6,849 bases of DNA from the NCBI GenBank assembly GCA_964505325.1, contig CAZDHT010000273.1, forward strand, positions 1 to 6,849. The letters run 5' to 3'. The position numbers were made by a program, and so were the translations under genes. Positions 1-5,820 of the stretch are shown one piece after another (the stretch's first letter is position 1; the number at the start of each line of letters is the position of its first letter). Source of the stretch: CAZDHT01 sp964505325. GTDB lineage: Bacteria; Planctomycetota; PUPC01. The notes below the pieces were generated by a model. That model searched no databases. It had not been told where the DNA came from and saw only the letters and a program-made list of their open reading frames with translations.

Positions 1-111
1 TACGCGAAAACCCCGAGCACTCTCGCGCTCGGGGTTCGGCGTTAACTTCGTGGACGGCGGAGTTGCCCTTTCTCAAGTTGGCTCAAGTTCCCCCTGACAT
101 AATGACCCCCG
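1..111. repeat. Left copy of the 111-bp terminal direct repeat
   Basis: This sequence recurs in the same orientation at 6739-6849. The copies differ at four positions in two clusters: GG versus AA about 56 bases in, and CAA versus GAC about 74 bases in. Inside it are a strong stem-loop (9-36), a GTTAAC palindrome (41-46) and, in this copy only, two adjacent 10-base units starting CTCAAGTT (73-92). No coding frame is convincing. It may be a recombination site, a target duplication, or a dispersed intergenic repeat. The duplication is seen directly; its role is not known. Confidence 0.9.
9..36 (-). terminator. Stem-loop in left repeat, possible minus-strand terminator
   Basis: AACCCCGAGC (9-18) pairs perfectly with GCTCGGGGTT (27-36) around an 8-base loop. 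Read on the minus strand, the stem ends in a short T-run (TTTT, from 7-10), so it resembles a weak intrinsic terminator for leftward transcription. Read on the plus strand, no T-run follows. The same structure is conserved without change in the right repeat copy. It could equally be a structural part of a recombination site. Confidence 0.5.
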
Positions 112-114
112 AGT

Positions 115-266
115 GGTTAACGCACATTCGAATTCGGCCCCTCAAACCAGCTTGAGACGGCTTTCTTCTACCTCCGACGATGATTCTGCGTCTGCCGACA
201 CCCGAAGTGTCAAGAACGCGCCCCGGAACTTGCTGCCATTCGCAGAAGGGGCGAATGGCGTTAGCC
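115..266 (+). repeat. Long imperfect inverted repeat resembling an integron attC site
   Basis: GGTTAACGC (115-123) pairs with GCGTTAGCC (258-266) with one G-T wobble, then CATTCG (125-130) pairs with CGAATG (252-257), leaving A124 as a single bulged base. The outer ends give AAC on the left and GTT on the right, as in the R'' and R' boxes of attC sites, and the bulge sits in the left arm as extrahelical bases do in attC. CCCCT (138-142) can also pair with AGGGG (247-251). Against attC: there is no unpaired spacer between R and L boxes, R' is GTTAGCC rather than GTTRRRY, and no integron integrase is present. The inverted repeat is seen; the attC reading is an inference. Confidence 0.4.
235..259. 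repeat. Perfect 9-bp hairpin, 7-nt loop
   Basis: GCCATTCGC (235-243) and GCGAATGGC (251-259) form a perfect stem around a 7-base loop. The right arm is the same segment used by the longer 115-266 inverted repeat, so the two folds compete. No T-run follows on the plus strand, so it is not an evident terminator. It lies about 80 bases upstream of the lexA promoter. Confidence 0.6.
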
Positions 267-340
267 CTGTCCGCAGAGAACGTCAAGCGAATCGGCTTCT
301 CGGCGTACCTGAAAAAACGCAGGAAAAATCCCGCGAGCAC

Positions 341-369
341 TTGACAATACCGTCATATGACGGTATACT
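341..369 (+). promoter_or_regulatory. Sigma70-type promoter of the lexA operon
   Basis: A perfect -35 box TTGACA (341-346) and a near-perfect -10 box TATACT (364-369) are separated by exactly 17 bases. The predicted start of transcription is near 376, giving a leader of roughly 37 bases before the lexA start at 413. The spacer is almost wholly filled by a 20-bp palindrome, so a bound repressor would block RNA polymerase. This placement also argues against extending the lexA frame upstream to 113. Confidence 0.88.
347..366. promoter_or_regulatory. Perfect 20-bp palindromic operator, likely LexA box
   Basis: ATACCGTCATATGACGGTAT is a perfect palindrome with no spacer. It fills the -35/-10 spacer and overlaps the first three bases of the -10 box. 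A repressor of the LexA family is the first gene downstream, so autoregulation is the simplest reading. The site matches neither the E. coli-type CTGT-N8-ACAG box nor the Bacillus-type GAAC-N4-GTTC box. I see no second copy in the window. Binding by this LexA is inferred from position. Confidence 0.8.
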
Positions 370-402
370 GCCTGTGGCAGCCGTGGCTATGGGTTCTGGC
401 CC

Positions 403-408
403 GAGGAG
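403..408 (+). promoter_or_regulatory. Ribosome binding site that fixes the lexA start
   Basis: GAGGAG lies four bases before ATG 413. The in-frame ATG at 389 has no Shine-Dalgarno sequence, and the in-frame GTG at 113 lies upstream of the promoter, so 413 is preferred. Confidence 0.75.
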
Positions 409-412
409 CGGA

Positions 413-1012
413 ATGCAGGGTCTCACGCGGAAACAGCGGCGCGTCCTGGATACGGTCGTCGACTTGTGGAGACGCGAGGATCGTCCGCCGACCACGAGAG
501 AGCTGGCCGACGAACTCGGCTGTCATGTCAAGACCGTCTACCAGTACGTCATAGCCCTGGAAGCCAAAGGGGCCATTGAGCGGCGCAAGGGGCGGATTCA
601 TGTGGCGCCGGAACTGCGCGGCGACCGGGGCGTGCCGATTGTCGGCCGTGTGGCCGCCGGAACGCCGATTCTGGCCGTCGAGAACCGCGAGGGGGCCCTC
701 TCGCTTACAGAGCTGTTCGGCAGAGACGACATGTTCGCGGTGCGGGTGGTCGGCGACAGCATGAAGGATGCCGGCATACTCGATGGGGATCAAGTCATTG
801 TGCAGGTAACACCGGAGCCGCCGGTAGGCGCTATCTGCGTGTGCTACCTGAGCGAGGATCAGGAAGTCACGGTCAAGCGGCTCAAGAAGAGGGGCGATGA
901 CTTCGAACTGCTCCCTGCCAATGACGCCTATCGCCCCATCCGAGTGGCCGAGGGCGATCCGCACTTCCGCATCGGGGGCAAGGTAATCGGCGTCGTGCGG
1001 CGGATCATCTGA
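413..1012 (+). CDS. lexA: LexA-type SOS repressor
   Basis: A 199-aa repressor-protease, close to the usual LexA length. Residues 1-65 form a winged helix-turn-helix (TTRELADELG at 27-36, then recognition helix HVKTVYQYV at 38-46). Residues 73-199 are a peptidase S24 domain. The Ala-Gly self-cleavage site is A82-G83 in GRVAAG, the catalytic Ser is S116 in GDSM, and the catalytic Lys is K155 in VKRL, so RecA-stimulated autocleavage should work. The recognition helix differs from both the E. coli and Bacillus types, which agrees with the unusual operator at 347-366. It heads the operon and probably represses itself and the three genes behind it. It may be a second, element-borne LexA rather than the host's main regulator; the window cannot decide. 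Family assignment is very secure. Confidence 0.96.
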   Translation: MQGLTRKQRRVLDTVVDLWRREDRPPTTRELADELGCHVKTVYQYVIALEAKGAIERRKGRIHVAPELRGDRGVPIVGRVAAGTPILAVENREGALSLTELFGRDDMFAVRVVGDSMKDAGILDGDQVIVQVTPEPPVGAICVCYLSEDQEVTVKRLKKRGDDFELLPANDAYRPIRVAEGDPHFRIGGKVIGVVRRII

Positions 1013-1059
1013 CCGGCGGCCTTTCAACTTCAACAAAACGGCAGAACAGGAGGAGAGAG

Positions 1060-2568
1060 ATGGGAATTGCCGCTGCAAGAGCTACGCAGAAACGGAAAGC
1101 GCCGTCCCGTTCCATGTTGAAGACTTACTGGCGGATGCGTTTGAACCAATGTCTCAGGCGCCCAAAGCTTCTCAGAGCCATCGAAGTTGACGGTTCCCGG
1201 CTCGAGTTCGTCACCAGTTCCTGGAGCGAGTACTGGGGGTACATCCCGCGCCGATGCAGAGGCGCGATACGCGACCTTCGCGTCGCGTGGGAGACATATG
1301 TTAGTGGTGACTGCGAGCCGTCTCGGGCAGCCACCTACTCCCGTGCATACTTCGCAGTGCTCCGCGCGCTTCTCGGCCAGAGCAGCGAGAGCGCACGTTC
1401 CTGTCCCAGATTCCTGGCCAAGGCCCTCGGGTTCGAGAACTTCCTGCTCCGCGCTCCGGGAAACATCAGGCCGTTCGCTCTTGCCACGGCCAGTTTTCGG
1501 AACCCGGTCTTTCTCTCGCTCACGCAGCACGGACTGCGGAAACACGACCGGAGTGACCCCGGACTGCTTGCCCTTGCCGTAGGATGCTGGAAGGATGGGG
1601 CGGGTCTCTTCTACCACTATCGCAAGCAGCGTATGTTGAAGAACACGGACGACAGCATCCTCTTCTTCCCCGCAGTGGACCTGGAGCACCGCCCCGCCAG
1701 TTTCTGCGGTCTGGAGGCACTTACGGACGTCCTGGTTGCCGAATGGGACTCGCGCGTCAAGGAACGTTCGCAGCTGTTGGCTGACAAAGTGCTCGTTCCG
1801 GTAATGGCAGAGCTGGCCCGGTCGGCAACGAAGCGCTGCCGGACACCGATGCGCATTCTGGACATTGGGTCCGGGGTTGGCCTGCTGACCAGCAGGGTCC
1901 TCGGACGGTTGGCGAAGTCTGGCGCTCTGGGGCCGAGGAAACTCGAGGTTTGCCTACTGGACCTGTTCCCCGTAGACCTGAGAAAGCACTTCGCTGGCGA
2001 CTCCCTGACGCCCAAGCTGAGAAGGATCGACTATATACCGGGTGACTGCACGCAGGACATGGACGGGAACGATCAGCTCAAACTTGGCCGGTTCGACGTT
2101 ACGTTCCTGTTCCGCATTCTGCACAACATGAGCTTGTTCCGGGTCGGTGGTGCCAGCAACAGGCAAACGGCTGAGGCAACAAGTGGCCGTTATCCCTTTG
2201 CTCCACACCTGTCCGAGTATTATGGCGCCGTCTCGCGCCTCTTCCCGCATGTGTCTGCCCCCGATGGCCCTTGCCCCGACGCGGCAGAGCTGTTCTTCCC
2301 CCTGCGGGAGTTCAACCCCTCGGCTCTGCTAACCGTCGGAGGAGCCAGTCTGATTGAGCGATTGCTGGACATTTCGAAGGGCATCCTGATCGAGGATGCA
2401 GACCTGACGCAGGACATCTTGATCGAGCACATCAGGGATCGCGTAAGCCGACCCGCAAGCGTCTATGACTTCTCGCGCACTCTCCGGCTGTCAGTGAACC
2501 ACATCTACTGGGTCACGAGCGGCCCAGGTAACGCACCGGCAGGGGGAGAGATGATATGGCCCAAGTGA
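1060..2568 (+). CDS. AdoMet-dependent methyltransferase-like protein with large unknown N-terminal region
   Basis: A 502-aa protein. The second half has a class I (Rossmann) methyltransferase core: glycine-rich motif I LDIGSGVG at 267-274, an acidic strand-2 end (LLDLFPVD), PGDC after strand 3, FDVTFLFRILHNM at 345-357 and ILIEDADL at 442-449. The LHN and ILIEDAD elements recall AdoMet O-methyltransferases, but the substrate is unknown. Residues 1-250, rich in Arg and aromatic residues, match no family I recognise. About 80 residues lie between strands 4 and 5, longer than usual. There is no DPPY or PCQ motif, so a standard DNA adenine or C5-cytosine methyltransferase is unlikely. ATG 1060 has a strong site, AGGAGG (1048-1053), six bases upstream. 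It lies 47 bases after lexA with no promoter seen between, so it should be co-regulated by LexA. It overlaps the next gene by 13 bases. Confidence 0.85.
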   Translation: MGIAAARATQKRKAPSRSMLKTYWRMRLNQCLRRPKLLRAIEVDGSRLEFVTSSWSEYWGYIPRRCRGAIRDLRVAWETYVSGDCEPSRAATYSRAYFAVLRALLGQSSESARSCPRFLAKALGFENFLLRAPGNIRPFALATASFRNPVFLSLTQHGLRKHDRSDPGLLALAVGCWKDGAGLFYHYRKQRMLKNTDDSILFFPAVDLEHRPASFCGLEALTDVLVAEWDSRVKERSQLLADKVLVPVMAELARSATKRCRTPMRILDIGSGVGLLTSRVLGRLAKSGALGPRKLEVCLLDLFPVDLRKHFAGDSLTPKLRRIDYIPGDCTQDMDGNDQLKLGRFDVTFLFRILHNMSLFRVGGASNRQTAEATSGRYPFAPHLSEYYGAVSRLFPHVSAPDGPCPDAAELFFPLREFNPSALLTVGGASLIERLLDISKGILIEDADLTQDILIEHIRDRVSRPASVYDFSRTLRLSVNHIYWVTSGPGNAPAGGEMIWPK

Positions 2569-3515
2569 TAGTCGAAATTGAGAGGAAATCCAGCGTCCTC
2601 GGCCGCCCGGCGCTTCCGTGCTTGTCGAGGTACCACACGATCAATCTGACCGCAGGGTGCCCGTACGAGTGCCGGTACTGCTATGCGCAGAGCTTCCGTT
2701 CGTACCCCGGACGCGGCAGGATCAATTTCTACGCGAACACGCTGGAACGTCTACGCCGGGAGCTGCCGCGAAAGCGGAAGAAGCCCGAACTCGTGTATTT
2801 CAGCACGTCTTGTGAGCCGTTCATGCCGTATCCGCAAATACTCGATGAGCTCTTCGGGACGATGGAGTTGCTGCTCGTGCACGGCGTGTTCGTGCTGATC
2901 TCCACCAAGTCGCGCATCCCGGAACGGTTCCTCGACCTGTTCGCCGCGCACAGGGACCTCGTGCACGTCCAGGTCGGCCTCACCACCACCGACGACCGGA
3001 TTCGGCGTCTACTCGAACCCAATGCCGCGTCTGTCGACCAGCGACTCGAGACTCTCGGAGCGCTGACGGGGCGACGAATCCGTACCGAGATCCGCATCGA
3101 CCCGCTGACGCCGGAACTCACGGATAGCGAGACATCGTTTGGGGAGTTGTGCCGTGCTGCCTCCGAACGCGGCGTGCGGAGCGCCGCCGCCTCCTATCTG
3201 TTCCTTCGCCGTGCCAACGTCGGCCGCCTCGACGTCCGGCTCAGGGCATGGTCGTTCCGCGAGATGGCCGCGCGGCTTTATACCGACAGGATCGAACACT
3301 ACTGCGGCGGCGGCACGGTGCGGATACCGCGCCGAGCTTATCGAGCGAGCAAGTATGAGTCACTCAGGCAAACCGCCACCGGTTGCGGCATCCGGCTCAG
3401 CTTGTGCGCCTGCAAGAACCCGGGCCTGACCAGCGACTGCTGCCACCCGGCTCCACCAATAATCGACGGCTGCAACGTGCAGCCAACGCTCTTTGAAACG
3501 CATGGAGGTAGATGA
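2556..3515 (+). CDS. Radical SAM protein, SplB / spore photoproduct lyase superfamily
   Basis: A 319-aa radical SAM enzyme. The CX3CX2C cluster motif is C35, C39 and C42 in GCPYECRYCYA and should hold the 4Fe-4S cluster that cleaves AdoMet. The rest follows the SplB-like (COG1533) pattern: STSCEPFMPYP, then ISTKSRIPERFLDL, LTTTDD, LLEP with a nearby RLETLGAL, and RIDPLTP near residue 180. Members of this superfamily include thymine photoproduct lyase, but many have unknown substrates. The C-terminus is rich in cysteine (C277, C284, C286, C295, C296, C306), suggesting an additional metal or cluster site. ATG 2556 has GGGGGAG seven bases upstream and overlaps the methyltransferase-like gene by 13 bases, so translation is coupled. 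LexA control fits a damage-repair role. Family is secure; reaction is unknown. Confidence 0.9.
   Translation: MAQVIVEIERKSSVLGRPALPCLSRYHTINLTAGCPYECRYCYAQSFRSYPGRGRINFYANTLERLRRELPRKRKKPELVYFSTSCEPFMPYPQILDELFGTMELLLVHGVFVLISTKSRIPERFLDLFAAHRDLVHVQVGLTTTDDRIRRLLEPNAASVDQRLETLGALTGRRIRTEIRIDPLTPELTDSETSFGELCRAASERGVRSAAASYLFLRRANVGRLDVRLRAWSFREMAARLYTDRIEHYCGGGTVRIPRRAYRASKYESLRQTATGCGIRLSLCACKNPGLTSDCCHPAPPIIDGCNVQPTLFETHGGR
3504..3509 (+). promoter_or_regulatory. Ribosome binding site that fixes the ParB-like start
   Basis: GGAGGT lies seven bases before ATG 3517, inside the last codons of the radical SAM gene. Upstream in-frame TTG 3493 and ATG 3502 lack a comparable site, so 3517 is the better start. 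Confidence 0.75.
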
Positions 3516-3516
3516 C

Positions 3517-4149
3517 ATGTACAGGAAGCTATCGCTCAAGCTGCTTGTCCCGCACCCGGAGAACGCCAACCGCATGTCGCGGACGTATGCGAAGAAGCTT
3601 CGGCACGGCATCGAACAGATCGGCAGGTACGAGATCATTACCGTTCGCCCGCATCCAACGCAGGACGGCAAGTTCGAGGTGCTCAACGGCCACTCGCGCC
3701 TTGAAGCCCTTCGGACGCTCGGGATCAGCGAGGCCAGATGCGATGTCTGGAACGTGACGGACTCACAGGCCCGGCTCTTCCTCGCCATTCTGAACAAGCT
3801 CAGAGGGTCCGAAGTGCCCGAGTTGCGAATGAGCCTGTTGTCCGGCCTCCTGGGGGAGTTGCCGAGCAAGGAGTTGGCCGCCTTCGTTCCGGAGAACGCG
3901 GCTTATCTTGGCAAGATTGAACGCCTCGCCGAGGGCGTCGGGGGAGAGGACGCTCAAGCACCGTCCGCCGCCCCGGACATGGTAGTGACACAGTTCTACC
4001 TGACCCGTAACCAGCACAGAGTGGTCGCGGGCGCGCTGGAACAGGTTTCAGAGCAGTACAATCTGACGGATTCAAGTCAGGCGCTTGCGAAGATGGCAGA
4101 GCTCTATCTGGAGCAGTCCAAAGCCAACCAGCGCAGTGCTGCGGCGTAG
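3517..4149 (+). CDS. ParB-like (ParB/Srx fold) nuclease-domain protein
   Basis: A 210-aa protein. Residues 1-90 match the ParB N-terminal fold: LLVPHPENANRM at 9-20, a helix that reads IEQIGRYEIITVRP, then the hallmark NGHSRLEALRTLG at 57-69, equivalent to the GxRR-like box that in ParB proteins contacts nucleotide. I see no central ParB helix-turn-helix. The C-terminus (about 152-200, from VVTQFYLTRNQHR to LAKMAELYLEQS) looks like a short helical dimer or DNA-binding segment, as found in phage and plasmid ParB-like accessory proteins. It starts one base after the radical SAM stop, so it is translationally coupled. No ParA ATPase is present, so chromosome or plasmid partition is unlikely to be its job; nucleotide-dependent DNA loading or nicking are alternatives. 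The domain call is secure, the role is not. Confidence 0.87.
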   Translation: MYRKLSLKLLVPHPENANRMSRTYAKKLRHGIEQIGRYEIITVRPHPTQDGKFEVLNGHSRLEALRTLGISEARCDVWNVTDSQARLFLAILNKLRGSEVPELRMSLLSGLLGELPSKELAAFVPENAAYLGKIERLAEGVGGEDAQAPSAAPDMVVTQFYLTRNQHRVVAGALEQVSEQYNLTDSSQALAKMAELYLEQSKANQRSAAA

Positions 4150-4199
4150 CAGTGCAGCGTTGCCAGGAGATCGGCAAGGCAGATTGCGGAGTCGGCCCG

Positions 4200-5684
4200 T
4201 CAGCGGCGCTTCCGCTTTCGCGTCTTCCGCGCCTTCGGGGCGGGCGGATTGTCCTTCACGAAGCGAGCCAGACCCTCCCGATCCACATGCACCGTCAGGT
4301 CATACGTGGATTCCGAATACTCGATCCTCTCCACGACCTGCGGTAGCAGGCGCATCTGGACGTGGAGGTCCAACAGATCCCACGCGATCTGGAATCGACG
4401 CAGGAGAAGCCGGTATCCCGGTGCGACGTCTAATGGGGCGTCGGCCAGCTCGGGGTCTGCGAGCATGCAAACCACGCATTTCTCGATCTCGTATGCAGGG
4501 AAGCCGACCCCCTTGCAGGGCGGTCGGCCGCCAGCGTGCGACCGGCAACGGTAGTGCCGATATGTGATATTGCCGTGGCACGTGCTGTGCGTGCTCATCG
4601 TGCGCCCGCAGCGCGGACAGGCGATCCTGCCGCGAAGTGGCCATTGACGGACCTCCTCTTTTGACCGCCGGGGCCGTGTCGAAGTTCGCCGGGCATCAAG
4701 CCGATCCTGCACCTGGTCGAACACCTCGAACGGCACGATGGCATCGTGCTGGCCATGACGCGTTCGTCCTTCATCGGCGAAGCGACCAACGTAGACCGGG
4801 TTCCTGAGCACAGCCAGCACCTGCCGCGGCGTCCACGGCCCGCCCCCGCTGACCTTACGTGAACGCTGTGCGACGGTCTGCTTTGTGCGCCAGCCGAGCC
4901 TGTTGGCTTCGGCCGCGATATCGCTCGGGAGCATGCCGCCGAGCGCGAGTTCAAACATCGCCTCGACCCGGCGGGCCTCGTCGAAGTTGATCACGAATTG
5001 CTTCGTTCGAGGGTCTGTGTCGTAGCCGTACGGGACGCGGCCCCCGAGCCGGCGGCCGTGCTGCTTGAGCGCCTCACGCGCGTCGGCGAGACGCGAACGG
5101 ATCATGTCGCGCTCGAACTCGGCGAACGTCGCCATCATGTTCAGCAGCAATTTGTCCGTTGCCGCCGAGCCGAGTTCGGGCGCGGTAACGATCAGCAGTT
5201 TGACGCTCGCCTCGCGGAGCGTATTGAGGATGGCAACGCTGTCCAGGAGGCTTCGGGTCAGGCGGTCAAGGCGGTAGACAACGATGGCGTCGATGTCGCC
5301 GTTGTGGACGTGCTCAAGGAGCCGCCGCAGCGCCGGCCGATCGATACTGGCGCCGGATTCTCCAACGTCGTCGAATCGTCGGCCGATCCATCGCCAAAAA
5401 GAGTCGGCCTGTGCCCGAACGTAGTCGTGGCATGTGCCGAACTGAGCATCGCAGGAGGACAGGACGCGATTCTGGGCCGATGTGGACTGGCGTGTGTAGA
5501 TGGCGCAGCGGACGATGGGCTTCTTCGAGCGGCCCCGGCGCGCGGCCGATCCGGCTCGTCGCTTGGCTGAGGCAGCTCGCCGAGCGACGTCTCGTTTCCG
5601 GTGTCGGTCACCGCCCGTTCTTCCGGTCGATTTCTTCAATGCGCCGCTTGATTTCGCTCGGTTCGATCCACACGCACTTCCCAT
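4200..5684 (-). CDS. Large serine recombinase
   Basis: From ATG 5684 this is 494 aa. The N-terminal resolvase domain holds the catalytic serine in YTRQS (S67, with R65), VYRLDRLTRSLLD, and FAEFERDMIRSRL before the long helix. A recombinase domain begins near GGRVPYGYD, followed by a zinc ribbon with CPRC at 356-359, C369, C380 and C390. The tail is basic (KARKTRKRKRR). Such enzymes carry out att-site integration or excision, or DNA inversion. The start is uncertain: GTG 5744, ATG 5684 and TTG 5639 are all in frame, none with a good ribosome site, and all overlap the upstream 70-aa gene, so translation is probably coupled. About 45 Arg- and Lys-rich residues precede the catalytic domain. It is the only recombinase here and the natural candidate to act on the flanking repeats. 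Confidence 0.93.
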   Translation of the reverse strand: MGSACGSNRAKSSGALKKSTGRTGGDRHRKRDVARRAASAKRRAGSAARRGRSKKPIVRCAIYTRQSTSAQNRVLSSCDAQFGTCHDYVRAQADSFWRWIGRRFDDVGESGASIDRPALRRLLEHVHNGDIDAIVVYRLDRLTRSLLDSVAILNTLREASVKLLIVTAPELGSAATDKLLLNMMATFAEFERDMIRSRLADAREALKQHGRRLGGRVPYGYDTDPRTKQFVINFDEARRVEAMFELALGGMLPSDIAAEANRLGWRTKQTVAQRSRKVSGGGPWTPRQVLAVLRNPVYVGRFADEGRTRHGQHDAIVPFEVFDQVQDRLDARRTSTRPRRSKEEVRQWPLRGRIACPRCGRTMSTHSTCHGNITYRHYRCRSHAGGRPPCKGVGFPAYEIEKCVVCMLADPELADAPLDVAPGYRLLLRRFQIAWDLLDLHVQMRLLPQVVERIEYSESTYDLTVHVDREGLARFVKDNPPAPKARKTRKRKRR

Positions 5685-5820
5685 CTCGCCACTCGACCAC
5701 CGGGAGACCCGCTTGGACGTGGCGAACGAGCGCCTCACGCACACCGGCGATGAGGGCGGCGTCCACCAGCCTCCCTTCCTTCATGATCAGGCTTACGTCT
5801 TTGTCAGTCTCGGCTGCCAC
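5608..5820 (-). CDS. Small 70-aa protein, candidate antitoxin of the zeta-type toxin
   Basis: A 70-aa protein of no family I can name. It begins AAETDKDVSLIMKEGRL, has a helix ALIAGVREALVRHV (22-35), a WRDGKCVWIEP turn (44-54) and a charged C-terminal helix (SEIKRRIEEIDRKNGR). GTG 5820 is chosen because AAGGAGGT lies five bases upstream; longer in-frame starts would read through the toxin gene without a ribosome site. It overlaps the zeta-like gene by 17 bases and its 3' end overlaps the recombinase, so all three are one operon. Small size, charge and coupling suggest an antitoxin, though here it follows the toxin, unlike the classical epsilon-zeta order. The gene is well supported; the role is inferred. 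Confidence 0.8.
   Translation of the reverse strand: MAAETDKDVSLIMKEGRLVDAALIAGVREALVRHVQAGLPVVEWRDGKCVWIEPSEIKRRIEEIDRKNGR

Noticed and set aside
83..340. Minus-strand frame of 85 codons in the left intergenic region
   Set aside because: No recognisable domain or ribosome site; it overlaps the terminal repeat and the inverted repeats.
113..412. Upstream extension of the lexA frame to GTG 113, adding about 100 residues
   Set aside because: It would run across the promoter at 341-369, has low-complexity composition, and the 199-aa protein from 413 is full LexA length with its own ribosome site.
353..1078. Long minus-strand frame of 241 codons opposite lexA
   Set aside because: It is the antisense shadow of a clearly conserved gene and crosses its operator.
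4150..4199. Bidirectional terminator between the convergent operons
   Set aside because: Only a weak 5-bp stem (TTGCC 4160-4164 with GGCAA 4173-4177) and no T-run on either side.
4998..5570. Plus-strand frame of 190 codons opposite the recombinase
   Set aside because: Antisense to the catalytic domain of the recombinase; no family features.
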